Of a stretch of 64,000 bases of DNA, positions 10,091 through 23,049 are shown piece after piece. The translations under genes and the position numbers were made by a program. The notes under the pieces were generated by a model, which was not told the origin of the DNA, ran no database searches, and saw nothing but the letters and a program-made list of their open reading frames with translations. This DNA comes from Pseudocercospora fijiensis CIRAD86 (lineage: Eukaryota; Ascomycota; Dothideomycetes; Mycosphaerellales; Mycosphaerellaceae). The stretch spans positions 9,267,172-9,331,171 of the forward strand of contig NW_006921532.1 of assembly GCF_000340215.1 (NCBI RefSeq), written 5' to 3'. Within the stretch, counting starts at the first letter, position 1. Each line of letters starts with the position of its first letter.

Positions 10091-11829
10091 TATAGATATA
10101 GGTATAGGCACGGGCATAGGATAAACATAGGATAATCATTGCCTATATAGGCACGTATATAAGCATAGAACTAGCTACTGGTTGAAAGCCCCGGCTATAG
10201 TTAGACTTGAAATCTAACTACAGCTAAATCTTCTCCGCACTCGTAACTTCCTGTATACGCCGTGCTATAGCTATAGGTCGCCCTTTACAATATCGTAACT
10301 GCTTTCGAGGCTTCTAGAGTCTAACAAAGGTAGCTTAACTAAAAAACAAGGGGGATAACGAAAGGCTAGCGGTTATATCCTAAGAATAATATAAGCTATA
10401 CTAGTACTAATAAGTACTAACAGCTAGAAACTAACAATAATTATATATATACTAGGATTTATAGGTAGTAGAAGCTACAGTTTAGACGAATTAGTATAGA
10501 AAGTTTGAAATAATAGGGGCCATATTAGTAAAGTTACCTAGATCAAAATAATTAAAACTAGTATATAGCGGGTAGGTCCTTTTTAGTATAGATACCTAGA
10601 ATTTTATAACTGCTAGTTTTAGTCTAAAAGACATAGAGATACCGATCGATATTATACTATAGCGTTACTAGTAGGCTGGTTTTTTATATAGGACAGATGC
10701 TACTACTAGTACTATACCTATTCTCTAGTCTTTAGCTATAGCAGTAGGGCGTTATTATCCCCTACTGTTAATGGAATAAAGGTATAGTCTTTAAAAAGTA
10801 GGTTTAGGTATTCTTTTTAAGTCAGCTATATACTAGCGCTAGTACGTATCTTATAATGCCCTAAGGCCTATATACTGTTCTATCGAATACGTTATACATA
10901 TTGAATCACACAAACGTACAGAAGTAGTAGTACTCTAGTTTAATACTACCCTATTTTGATTTTTATATATATATATATATATATACTACCGTATAGGCCT
11001 ATATACCGACTAACTAATATTAAACTATATCTTAATCTCTAGCGTAGCCTAGTATCGGGTCTCGTATTACTCGGGAGATAATACGCTACTTACCCGCTTT
11101 CCGGCTAATAGTGCTATTCTATCGGGTATAGTCTACGGATCTACTAGTAACCCGCTTTTTTAGTTTAGTATACTAAGGTCGGCGAGGTATGTTTCTAACT
11201 AGTATCGAATTGCTCTAATACTATGCTATACTTTTAACGTAGCAAGCTAGATATATAGCTAATCGTATAGATATAGGTGCTTTAGCTAGGTATTACCTAC
11301 CCGCTCGCCTATACTAAATAGGACAGTATAGGCTATAACCTAGAGATAATCGGCTTTCTATACTAGTAGGCCGGGAAGGGTAATAGTACTTATATCTACT
11401 ACTTTAAAGTCGGTAGCAATCGCACTACTACTAGTGCCTATTTCGATTTTACAGGTTAGTTTAACAACAAGGATTTGCTACTCGATCGTATATATCTAGA
11501 AGACTAGTTTGTATACCTGCTATACGATCTAATTCTAGCTAATACTAAGGTCGCCGACTATATTATATTTCCGAATTGTAGTGTATTAGACTAGGACGCT
11601 AGTAAGGCTCGTGCTATTACTATAGTCCGCGGCGCAGACGAGTAGCATATCGATAGTATCTAGAGAAGCACGTTTTACTATAACCAAAATATTCAGCTAC
11701 CGCCAACTAGGCAACCCTAAGCAGTACCATAAACGTTTACTATAGTCGGCCTAAGATAGTATCATATACTATCGCAGGTTAGCGTACTAGCATTGCTATA
11801 CCCTATAGTAGGTCGGGTTAGTTTGGTTT
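10091..11829. other. RIP-degraded DNA without recognisable gene
   Basis: No open frame or family was recognised. It holds a run of alternating TA around 10964-10984 and a possible tRNA-derived relic near 10202. The text is dominated by TA, CTA and TAG, as expected for saturated RIP. Confidence 0.6.
10202..10216 (+). other. Possible tRNA-Ser(UGA) anticodon-arm relic
   Basis: TAGACTTGAAATCTA can fold as an anticodon stem-loop with the loop CTTGAAA, which is the serine UGA anticodon loop. A related arm occurs in both arms of the palindrome at 14181-14195 and 15223-15237 (reverse). Acceptor and T arms are not convincing, so this may be part of a tRNA-derived repeat or a coincidence. Confidence 0.25.
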
Positions 11830-13434
11830 AGTTTACTAAGCCAAAATTCTAGGTTAGTTTAAGTTAGTTTGCTAAGCAACTATACGAGTAGCAGGTTAGA
11901 ACTATAGAATTAGTCGGTTTCTAACAAGTATAGGAATATATACGTAACTTAAAGCAAGCCCTTTTTAAGACTAGTACTAATAGAATTTTCGAAGACTTTT
12001 ATTTCGGACGTCTAACAAAGCATAATATACTATATATATACTTAGAGAGTATTTATCGCGCGCTATATAGCGCCGTATAATAGCGGCATATTTTGTATAT
12101 AGAAACGCTTATAGAGGATACTAAGAATATCTATCCTACTAGAATATCTATCCTACCTACTACTATCTCGAATTTAGATATTCTAACCCTTAAGAATCTA
12201 ATCTAGGGCTTTAAAATCCTTACCTATAGTCGTAACGCGATTCACGTAGATAGCTATAAGGACAATAGCTAAAATAGTATTAGTATGGTTCCAAAAGAGG
12301 TAGTAAAATTTAGTAGGAAATTCTATCTAGATATCTTCCGCAGTTACTACTTTAATAGTAATAATACTACTATATATAGTCTAACTATCTAGTATAAAGA
12401 CCCGGCTAGAGGTACTAGCTACAGTAATCTTATAAGTAACCTAACTCTATTACTAGGAAATATAATAAATATCTATACTACGGTAGGCTATACTAAATAA
12501 GTTAGCTATTTAGTAGGAATAGGCCTACTACCGTCTCTATATACCGGCTCCGAGTGCCGACTATGCCTCTAGATTTAACTCCCCCCTATCTCGAAGGCTA
12601 AGGTACCGAGTGGAACCCCTATACCTTATGTCTGCTCGGTTGTCGCGGAGCGCTTATAAGTAAGATATTAAAAAAGTATATAAAATATACGAGAAGAGCA
12701 TCCTAGGATATAGGTCGTTAGTAAATAATAGTAGTACGCCTAGTTATTTATATAGTACGTTACTCTAAACGACTATGAGCCTATATTATCTCGTACTTCG
12801 CTTATAAGACTATATTATATACGACCGGGTAAGTATAGTAGGGAGGTAGAGGTAGTATCTTAGGACGAGGCTTCTATATATCTTAGAATCTCTTATACGG
12901 GCTATACGTTCTTCTTCGTTAGACTCGTAGGTAGAGTCGTCGCTAGACTCTACTAACTTGTGCTATCGATCTCCTCCCTAGTTATCCTAGCTATACGAGT
13001 AGCGGTAAGCGATAATACCTAGATCGAATAACGATCTCTCCCCTTCTTTAGTTATATATACTTCTACTTCTTAGTATAGTTAAACTACGAATACTATTAA
13101 GGCAAGCCGGGATATGGCAAGAAACTAGTCTAAATATAGCTCGTCTCTATAATAATCGAGTAAACATAAGGCGCTAGGTTTCTACTTCGTACCTTATATC
13201 TAGGTATAACGCGGGAATGAAACTAGGAGTATAGCCGGTATATATAGCTAGTAAAAGGATGCGAAAGTGTGCCTCGTCCTAGGTTAATGTAGCGGCTAAA
13301 TACAAATCCTAATTAATCCGCTATAAACCGACGCCGAATCTTAGCTAGAAGCTATATATTTTTATATTAAAGAGCAACCCGCTTCGTATAGATAGTAAGG
13401 AGGTTAGAAAGCTTAAACTCGGTTATAAGAAATA

Positions 13435-14127
13435 TCTAGGGTTGCGTTGGTCTACTTTACCCCTCGCCTACGTTCGGGGATTTGAACTATACGTAAAGTC
13501 GCACTTTCTTAGTAGGCTATACGTAAAAGTCGACGATAGCACTATTATAGAGTAAATATAATAGGAAACTGGATATAAGTGCGATAAGAGATGAGAAACA
13601 GTAGATTTCCGCTATATTAGTAGCTAGTAAATTGCGACTAAGGACCTTAATCCGGCCTCTTAGCAAAACTCTAGTCTACTATATAATCGATTACTTTATA
13701 TATCGGCCTATATATCTATTATGTAATCTACTACCCTCTCCGCCCTCTCTACCTTAGTTAACCGCTTAGTACGTACCCTCTTTATATTTTCGCCCTTTTT
13801 ACGCCCTATACCGAGTTTTCTATACTCTTTGTATACTAGAAAGAAAGAATACGAAGAATACGCGCCTTAGAATAAGGTAGACTAGCTTGCTAAGGATTAT
13901 ATAAGAAAACGGCGGTAGTAAAGTCTATAGCTATAATATACTCGGATAAGGCTATATATATAATATTTAGACTCGCGGTTCCTTACTATACCTACCTAGA
14001 TATCCGAATAGGACTAGAATATACGATTATATCGAGGTTTACGTATAGCCTACTAAGAAAGTGCGATTCTATATATAGTTGAAATCCCCGCGACTACGGG
14101 ATAAAGTATAACTAACGAAACCCCGGA
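13435..14127. mobile_element. 693-bp TIR element (MITE-like) inserted in the left palindrome arm
   Basis: The element is absent from the opposite arm, which gives the empty site: arm sequence AAATGCCTCCGTAGC (reverse complement of about 15276-15290) is interrupted here. Its ends are inverted repeats of about 55 bp: left starts TCTAGGGTTGCGTTGG, right (reverse complement) starts TCCGGGGTTTCGTTAG, and both reach a shared GGGGATTT-AACTATA block. Differences between the two ends include RIP-type transitions. The flanks fit a TA target duplication (13433-13434 and 14128-14129), as in Tc1/mariner-type elements, although a 4-bp reading (ATGC mutated to ATAT and ATAC) is equally compatible. No transposase frame is seen, so it is probably non-autonomous. 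Confidence 0.75.
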
Positions 14128-16374
14128 TACCTTCGTAGCTTTCGAGAGATTACTAATCGCTATAGCCGTAAATTATATACTAGACTTAAAATCTAATATA
14201 ATTACTTAGACGAGTCGCTAGAAGGGAGTTATAGAGATTAAAAGCTCGGTCTACCTTTTATCTTAGAATAGCCGGATCTCGCGAAGGGTAATAGTATCCG
14301 GTCTAAGGCGCCGCTTTTTTATCGTCTAAACCTACCTTTTACCCTTTTTTATAGAAGAATAGCTTTTCTTCGTAATAGTCTTCGTCTGTCTACCTTTTTA
14401 GCTACTCTATCCTTCTTATATCTACCTAAAGTATTCTTATTTCGTAGTACTGTTTTCCGAGTAGCCCCCTTCCCTTATATATACTATATATAGTATTCCT
14501 CTTCCGATATTTCGTTCTCGCTACGGTCTTCCTATACTTAGCTTACTTTACTCGTACTCTATTCTAAGTTCTAAAGGTATCTTTATATACGTTCGGGCGA
14601 CGAAGGTATATCGCTAAGACCTAGAAAAATTAATAAGCCTATAAATGTAAAGAGATATTTATACTTCTGATACTCTAGACTAAATAGTCTTCTATTAAAC
14701 CGTCCTAGTCGGTTATCGTTAGATTCGTAATTAGGATAGTCCGTATCCTTACTAGGAAGTGTTATAGAATATCTCTTTACGATTATAGGCTTATTAATTT
14801 TCTAGGTTCTAGCGATATACCTTCGTCGTCTAAGCGCATATAAAGATACCTTTAGAGCCTAAAGGGCAAGGGTAAAGCAAGCTAAGTATAGGGAGACCGT
14901 AGCGAGAACGAGATATCGGAAGAGTAAGACTCTCCGTAGTATATATAAGGGAAGGGGGTTCCTCGGAAAACAGTACTAAAAAAACAAGAAGGCCTTAGAT
15001 AGATAAGAGAAGGCTAAAAGGAGCAGGCACACGAAGACTATCGTAAAGAAAAGTTATTCTTCTATTAAAAAAAGGGTATAAGGTAGGACTCGACAATAAA
15101 GAAGTAGTACTTTAAACTAGGTACTATTACCCTTCGCTAGATCCGGCTATTCTAAGACAAAAGAGGGACCGAGTTTTTAATCCCTAAGACTCTCTTCTAG
15201 CGACTCGTCCGAGAAATCATATTAGATTTTTAGTCTAGTATACGATTTACGGCTAAGGCGATTAATGCTCTTTAGGAAGCTACGGAGGCATTTCTTATAA
15301 CCGAATTTAAGCTTTATAACCTCCTTGCTATTTATACGAAGCGGGGTACTCTTTAATATAAAGATATATAGCTTCTGGCTGAAATTCGGCGTCGGTTTGT
15401 AGCGGATTAGTTAGACTTTGTATTTAGTCGTTAGATTAACCTAGGAGGAGGCCTATTTTCGCATCCTTTTACTAGCTATATATACCGGCTATACTCCTAG
15501 TTTTATTCCCGCGTTATACCTAGATATAAGGTACGAAGTAGAAACCTAGCGCCCTATATTTACTCGGCTATTATAGAGACGAGCTATATTTAAATTGGTT
15601 TCTTCGTATATCGCGACCGAGTAGATAGTTAGCGAAAGGGCGATAGAACGTTTATAATACGTCTCTATTTAGACCTAAAATACAAAGGTCCTAAGGAGCC
15701 CTAATATACTAACTATAAAGAGATTCTTTAGTATTAGCACTTTAATCCTCTATACTACGAGGCAGATAGTAAGCCTACGAGAGAGAAATTTTAATAAGAG
15801 ATTCTCTATAATACGTAGCGCTATTATATAGCGACAGATACGTACTAAGTCCGGCAACTCGAAGAAGAATTAAGATAGCGACTAAGGAAGATTTAAGAGA
15901 TCGATAGTATACTAGTAGAGTCGAGGTCTTATAAGCGAAGTACGAGATAATATAGGCTCTAGGTCGTATAGAGTAACGTACTATATAAATAACTAGGCGT
16001 GCGACTCTTATTTACTTACGACCTATATCCTAGGATACTCTTCTTATACTTTTTATACTCTTTTCTAATACCTTACCTATAAGCGCTCCGCGATAACCGA
16101 TTAAATATAAGCTATAGGGTTTCCGCTCGGTACCTTAGCCTCCGAGATAGGGCGGAGTTAAATTTAGAGCGATAGCCGGCACTCGTAGCCGGCATACAGA
16201 GATGGTGGTAGGCCTTTTCCTACTAAATAACTAGCTTGTTTAGTATAGCCTACCTAACATTTCTTATATTTCCTAGTAATAGGCCTAGGTTATTTATAAG
16301 ATTACTGTAGCTAGTAAGGGAATTACTAAAGAATATCTATACTATAGTAGGATACTATTATTACGCCGAGTGTT

Positions 16375-17215
16375 TGTTAAAAGGAGGCTTTTGCCTATTA
16401 CTATACCGGCTATATATACCGGGTATATTTCAAAGTTTGCCGCACCTGCCTTTTTTAGCCGTATCTAACTTCTTTTCTTGCTCTAACGTTACTATAATAT
16501 AGGCTTGCGCGACGCTTACTCTATTACCTAGCGATACCGCGATACTACCTCTCTCGCTATATTTAACCTTCGTATCGATACCTATATCTCTACGCTCTAT
16601 ATCCACTACCTCCGTACTAATATCCTCGCTCCGCGCGCGCCTTCGTATACCTTCGTAACGTACTTTCTTTATTAATTCGACGACTTTTGTAATACCGAGT
16701 CTACTTAACTAAGTTATAACGACTCGTACGAAGGGACCTACTACTTCTACGGATTATAATAAGACCGGAAGTAGTAGAACGAGTATAGTATATTAACGCA
16801 AGAAGGCTACTACTACTACCGCCAGCTCTAGCACTAGAAAGAGCGTCGCGAGTAAGGCTCCGCGTAAGACGACGGCAGATAAGGCTCTAGGCAAGACGAC
16901 GACTAGCGCTTCTACTACTAGTAGCAATAATCGTACGAAGCGTCGATAGCGCCTAGGAAGTAAGTCCTATCTATAGCCGGTAGCGTAGCCGGTAGCGTAG
17001 CCGGCATTCTTACTATTCTTTTACTAATCCTTCTTTAGCCGTAGCCCTTCGTTAGATTCGGATATATTAGAAGGATACTAAACTCCTAATCCGTAAAGCT
17101 CCTTTATAACGACTTATTCGTAAAATTGCCTAGTATATTATATAGGACCTTCGCTTCTAAGCCTCTATAATAGATACCCTTTAAGAGGCTTTAGAAGCCT
17201 ACCTTATTTGTATCT
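16375..17215. mobile_element. Insertion of about 0.8 kb in the right palindrome arm
   Basis: Left-arm positions 12290-12405 and 12430 are nearly adjacent, but their partners in the right arm are about 0.8 kb further apart, so this stretch is extra. It contains a Lys/Ala/Thr-rich open stretch at about 16800-16950 (SVASKAPRKTTADKALGKTT) that looks like the basic tail of a coding region, followed by a 12-bp GCCGGC repeat at 16975-17007. Exact ends are uncertain because the left arm is diverged here. Confidence 0.5.
16975..17007. repeat. 12-bp AGCGTAGCCGGT tandem repeat (first site)
   Basis: About 2.7 copies of a unit containing the palindrome GCCGGC. The same motif, reverse-complemented, recurs at 17621-17670 and 18425-18444, at or near insertion boundaries in the right palindrome arm. 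The unit contains no CpA or TpG in either strand, so RIP cannot erode it. Confidence 0.8.
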
Positions 17216-17499
17216 ACGAATATATATTTCTCTTCTACCTCTTTTCGAACTATACTAATACTATTTTAGCTATTGTCCTTATAGCTATCTACGCGAAGCG
17301 TATTACGATTATAGATAAGATTTTAAAGCCCTCAATTAGATTCTAAAAGGCTAGAATGTCTATATTCGAAATAGTACTACTAGGTAGGATAGATATTATA
17401 GTAGGAAGAATGTTCTTAGTGTTATCTATAATCGTTTTCTATATACGAAATAAGCCGCTGTTATACGGCGCTATATACCGCGCTCTAAATACTCCCTAA

Positions 17500-17547
<48 letters not shown>

Positions 17548-17609
17548 TAGTATAGTATACTTTATTAGCCGTACGGAATAGAAGTCGTTAAAAATCCCGT
17601 TAGTACTAA

Positions 17610-18455
17610 GGAGTAAAAACGCCGGCTACGCTACCGGCTACGCTAATAGCTACGCTACTAGGTCTTTTAAAGAACTAGAAGAAGATAGATATTTTAGTTA
17701 ATTTGTATTAGTTTATATTTTTATAAAAATAAAATAGGGAAAAAGAAGGAAGGTTAAAGAGCCTAATACTTATAGTTATAGGCATTATCCCTGTTTTCTA
17801 GACTATATTATATACCTGCCTTCGCAACTCTATCCAATACTTACTCTAAATATCCTTATACTCTACCTACTAGAAATTTAACTAGATACCTAGACCTATA
17901 GCTGCCTCTATATCTTTTACTATCTTCTATAGGTTAAAGGACTCCTCTATAGCAGCCTCTATATCCTTATATAATACGAAGTTACTACCTACCCTACCCT
18001 TTATATCTACTAAATAACTAAGAGTTCTAAGGAACGAACTAGCATTCGGCCTTAGTATAGCGAGTAACTAGTAGAACGTAGTATAGAGCTATTTTATAGC
18101 TCTTTTATATACTATACCGATACCGAGGGAAGAGCTATCCTATTACTTAATATTAGAGAATAGTTTAGTAGGAAAGTGTTAGAACTTCTTAAAGAGGGCT
18201 TCTAGGGAAATCGATAAGTTCTACCTAGATATAGATAATAATATTCTACCGAGTAGTTAGGGAATCAAATAGCGAGCGAAAGGATAAAATTTATACCTAA
18301 TAAGTGTAGTTTCTAAACTAACCTATAATAGCTTGTATATATATATGCTCTTAATTAGTTAGTGCCCTTAGCTAATTATCTATAGATTTAGGGTTATATA
18401 AGTACCTTCCTATAACTAAAAAATGCCGGCTACGCTGCCGGCTATACTCTCGTGT
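17610..18455. mobile_element. Insertion of about 846 bp in the right palindrome arm
   Basis: The arm sequence TAGTACTA directly followed by a GTCTTAAAAAGGG-like sequence (as in the left arm near 11961-11980) is split here: TAGTACTA ends at 17609 and GTCTTATAAAGGG resumes at about 18454. The insert starts and ends with GCCGGCTACGCT-type repeats (17621-17670 and 18425-18444) in the same orientation, rather than clear inverted ends. Its interior is RIP-degraded and shows no gene that I recognise. Confidence 0.55.
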
Positions 18456-18610
18456 CTTATAAAGGGCTTGCTTCGAGTTACGTATACATTCTTACACTTC
18501 TTAGAAACCGATAAATTCTATAGTTCGAACTAGCTACTCCTACAGTTGCTTAGCAAACTAACCTAAACCAAACTAGATCTTTAGCTTAGCAAACTAAACT
18601 AAACTAAACT

Positions 18611-21600
18611 AACCCAAACTACTACGGGGTCTAGTCTCGACTCGTACGAGTTCTATACTACTTTAGGTACCGCTACCTAGCTTCCCTATTTTTTATAGTA
18701 TCCCGTTATACTTCTTAGTAGATATAATATACAGTTTTCGTCCCTGTTGTAATTATACCGTAGTTAACTAAAGCTAAGGCGAATAACGCCGTAGGCCTAG
18801 AGCTAGTACTCCTATACCAAAAGGGCACACAAGGCTATAGTTATTACTAAGTATATTATCTCTACGAATACAAAACTAAAGAGCTTACTTACGAGTCGGG
18901 CAGAATCGAGTATAACAACGCTTACTAACGATAATAACAGTCATCTTCGGCCACTTCTCCTTACTACCGTAGAGCTTCGTAAAGGCCTTTTCGAAAGACG
19001 GTAGTTCTATCTATAGGACTAGTTTATACTAGCCTTCCGAGACGCTATTCCGGTAAATAATAACTTTGTTTAGTAGAGAGCTATTCTTCTTATACTACAA
19101 ATTTAGACGCTTAATTACCGTTTCTTTGAGCCTATTAGCTATTTCTTAGCGGCTATCCTATATACAGATCGAGCCTAGCTATTAGAGTACATACTTATTA
19201 ACGCTAGTAATAAGCGTAGCTATTAATAGCGTACCTTCGAGGAGCCTAGCGACGGGTAGGTAATATTAATACTAAATAGTAGTATTATCTCGTTATTAAG
19301 CAGTTTACTACTAAAGGCATTTAGTATATAGTACGCTACGCTACTACCCTTTACGTTAAACTTAAGTACTAGATTACTAATATATATGCCCTATCTAATA
19401 GGCTTCTAAAGCTTCGATCCTAGAGAGTAGATAGTATATATACTAAATTTAATATTACTAAATTATTTAATACGAGCGTATAACTACTTATCGGCTTCCG
19501 GAATAAATACAATAAGGAACCTAATACCTATACTCTCCTAGGCCGCTATCGCGAAGATATTAGTATTATATAACGTAGCGAGCGGTTACTAAAGTCGCGA
19601 TTCTATATAGTAGTAAGGGTCTCTAGTAAGATTTCCTACGTAGGCTTAATACGCTAGCCTATACTAATACTATATAACTTTATATACTTTTTAACTCTAT
19701 TAATCAAGTTTTAAGATTACCTAGGTCCCTATATAGCGTATTGCCTCGATTGCCTTTACGGTTAATAATTAGAAACGACTACCTATTAGATTTTCTAGGT
19801 CTAGTAAACTTAACGCCCTATAAGTTCTAGGAGCCCTTCTACGGCGTAATAGGTTTCGAATTCGAACTATAGCTTACGTAAAGAGTATCTAGGATATAGT
19901 CGGATACTATAATTATACTAGGACCTACCGAGAAGCTAAATAGCCTTATAGAAGTTAACTAAGGATTACTATTAGGATTAGTAAGACGGAAGAGTTATAT
20001 ACTATTCCTAAGTCTAGTACCGGGAGTTCTAGTAACAGATATAGCGTTAAGATTTAAAAATCTAGCTACGAATTTAAGTATCTTAGAAGTCTAGTTGCTA
20101 CTAAGTAGGCGTCGACAAGGCTAGCTAGGACGGACTATATATAACTTTATAGGCAGATATTAGTAATTAGCGCACGTACCGACGTTAAGTACTAGACGAT
20201 CTAGGTACCTACTAGTAAGGGCAATTCCGTAGTACTAACGGAAGTAATTATTAACCGTAATCTATCGTAGTATAGTATTTATAGGGTCGATAAAGCAGAA
20301 TATAACCCAGTTAGTATTACTTAAACGCTAGACCTAATTCTTGTCGGCGACCTTCGTAAAGCCGATAACAGTCCTAATCTTAACTCTAATTAGCTCTTAC
20401 TAGCTATCTTTTATATCGGCGGTATCGACCTTTAATATATAAAAGAAAGCTTTAAGCTAGTTAAGATTACTAGTACGCGCGTTAGCCTAAAGCTAAAGTA
20501 GAAGTCTAGGTTAGTAAAAGGCACTAGCGGTAACGTTTAAATTAACTAGTAGACGCCGGTTAACTACTAGGCGAATAGAGGAGTAGTAGCCTCGTAGTAC
20601 TTATAGCCTCCGCCTAAATCGGAAAGCTCCTTCCTAGATAGCTATAGTATAGATAGAATTTGTTTTAGCCTACGTTATAAACGGTATTAGTCTCGTCTAG
20701 CGCCCTAGTTTAGACGATGTTTATAAGTAGTAGTATAATTTAGAGTATTAGGTAGTTTAAATATTTCTTTAAATATTCTCCTATTCTTTTCTAATATTAT
20801 ACTAAAACTATCGTCTAGGCCTGTCGTAGTACTATAAGCTTAATAAGAGAGTAAATTAGGCTATAAAATTAAAACAATTCTAGGACATCCTATTAAGTAG
20901 TCTTCTATTACTAAAATTTACCCTTATCTTCCTAACGGGTAGATAAAGTATTATTTGTTTATATGTATTAGTAGATACTAAGATAATATTAACAGAAACT
21001 ACTATACCGTTACTACTAGACAACGTAGTCGTAAATAAAAGTAATATATAGATCGAAGACGTACCTCGATTCTAGCGCGAATCTAACGCCGCTTTCTATC
21101 TAGAAAGTAAGACACGTTAGATTAAATTTCTCGGCGGTCTCTTGATATAACCTAATAAAAAGTATATCGTTAGAACCGCGCAATCTTATTCTATCTAACA
21201 CAAAACTTTCGTATAGGTCGAGAACGTATCTCGAATCTAAGACGAATCTAACGCTGCCTTTCCAATCGGAAAGCGGTATACGTTATTTAGATATCTAGGC
21301 GGTCTCTAGATATATTTTAGTTAAAAGTACCTAGTTCGAACCGCGTAATAAGGTTCTATATTCTAACTAGCTCGATACTATCGTACTACGAGCGGATATT
21401 ATACTACTTGTAATTAATATTAGCTACGTTAAATACTACGAAAGGGTCTAAGGGAGGTACTTAGGTTATTGCCTCGCCCCTCCTAGTACCTAGACATATA
21501 TAGCAAACCGGGCCTATAGTCTCTAAAAATAGGGGACGTTAGGCTATTCCCTATACCCTAGGAACTCGCTTAGCTAAACTTAATTTTTCGGATTTTATAT

Positions 21601-23049
21601 ATTATCAGTTAAAACCGTCGGTATTATATATAATTATTATTAATATATTGTCTTCTAGACGCGGTAAGGTATAATAGTACCCGCTAAATTCGGATTTACG
21701 TATTTCGAGGTATAGTTGTTGCTTATTATTATAGTATCGTAGTATTATCGTTAGTCTTACTAGTATACGTTAGAATTCTCGGTTAGTCCTGTAGAGTATC
21801 TATACTAATAGTTGCCTATATAGCGATAGCACAATAAGGAACCTAGATATACTCTAAATTACCTTACTCCCTATACTTTATACTGTGAGAATTCGAATAG
21901 TATTAACAAAGGCCTACTATAGGCGGAAGAGAGGGTTCTAAGAGGGGATTCTTCCCCCTAGTATAGCGCTAGGACTTGTTACTAGAATACAGACACCCTT
22001 ATTAACCTAGTATAATATACTATTCCTATATTATTCTAATAGAGGTGCTATTATAGTGCGCTATATACTATAGTATAAATTATAAGTAGACTCTTCTAAC
22101 TACTAAGTATAGCTATATATACTACGATAGGTTATACTACCTATAGAACCTTATACTATTATAGCTAATAGTAGTAGTAGTAGTAGTAGGAGTATTAGCC
22201 TCCGCTTAGTACTACCTACTAGAAATCTAATTTACTAGTAACATTTAATTTGCTATATAGGCCTCTAACCGTATACTAATTATATAGGTTAACCTACTAT
22301 TTGTCGAGATATAGTTAATACTATAAGGAGCTATAACTAGCTAGCAATAGTTAATACCTAAATAGTAACTACTCGCCTATCGGATTAAGTATATACGTTA
22401 TATTCGCGTTAGACTTTGCGATACTCGTTAAATATTATTATAAATCTAAGCGTTTATAGAGGCAAAATATGTAGCTAGAACTAGGCAATAGTTCAGATTA
22501 ATATACTATTAGTCGAGGTATAGCTCAATTTAATTTACTATATAGTATTATATTTAGTCTAGTAGCTATTAATATACTAGGTATCTATCTTAGATCTTAG
22601 GTAGATAAAATATTTAGAAGGTTATAATTGTAACTCTTAAGCCTATAGGTAGCCTATATAGACTAGAATAGTCCTTAGGTTGCCTTGTATTCTCCTATAT
22701 AGAAACCCTTTTTCTTCGGGCCTAGAGGCTAGTAGATAAAGCTTAGGTCCCTTCGTATTAGAATACTAGTTATACTCCTAGTGCTTATTTAATAGGTTTT
22801 AAGTTACTATCTATAAGATACTACTAGTATTCCTATAAAGTCGTCTAGTAATATGCTAGCTCTACGTTCTTTAGTACTCCTAATAGTATAAGGTTTTATT
22901 CTATTTTTATAATAGACTATTACTAGTATATATTAGTAGGATAACGAGTCGAAGGCTAATTACAAGCATACGAAGATATACCTAGTATATTAGTTTAAGT
23001 ATTATATATAACGAGATTATAGTAGAGTACTCTATTAGGGTCGAATAAG
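18611..23049. other. RIP-degraded DNA without recognisable gene
   Basis: More than 4 kb of TA-, CTA- and TAG-rich sequence. No frame or family could be read. It includes a two-copy ~165-bp tandem duplication (listed separately) and an AGT microsatellite near 22170-22190. It probably contains degraded transposons, since RIP acts on duplicated DNA, but none can be named. Confidence 0.55.
21051..21370. repeat. Two tandem copies of a ~165-bp unit
   Basis: 21051-21200 and 21216-21370 share the order GATCGAAGACGTACCTCGA / GGTCGAGAACGTATCTCGA, GCGAATCTAACGC / GACGAATCTAACGC, GGCGGTCTC / GGCGGTCTC and GAACCGCG / GAACCGCG. The copies are diverged mainly by C-T and G-A changes, consistent with RIP after duplication. 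Confidence 0.75.

Larger units (their letters stand above)
11830..18610. repeat. Large imperfect palindrome (diverged inverted repeat)
   Basis: Two arms about 2.9-3.8 kb long face each other around a spacer near 14671-14757. Matching pairs read by eye: 14600-14665 with 14765-14830; 14150-14330 with 15095-15270; 13350-13430 with 15290-15370; 13150-13300 with 15430-15580; 12440-12530 with 16200-16290; 12255-12290 with 17245-17275; 11954-11965 with 18460-18471; and the TTAGTTT-rich outer ends near 11840-11880 and 18545-18620. The offset between pairs jumps three times, at one insertion in the left arm and two in the right. The arms differ at many sites, mostly C/T and G/A, so they were duplicated before RIP ended. 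No intact coding sequence remains. Arms may be two copies of one transposon inserted head-to-head. Confidence 0.85.

Noticed and set aside
13441..13490. tRNA-like box sequence at the left end of the 693-bp element
   Set aside because: It is part of the terminal inverted repeat and cannot form a cloverleaf.
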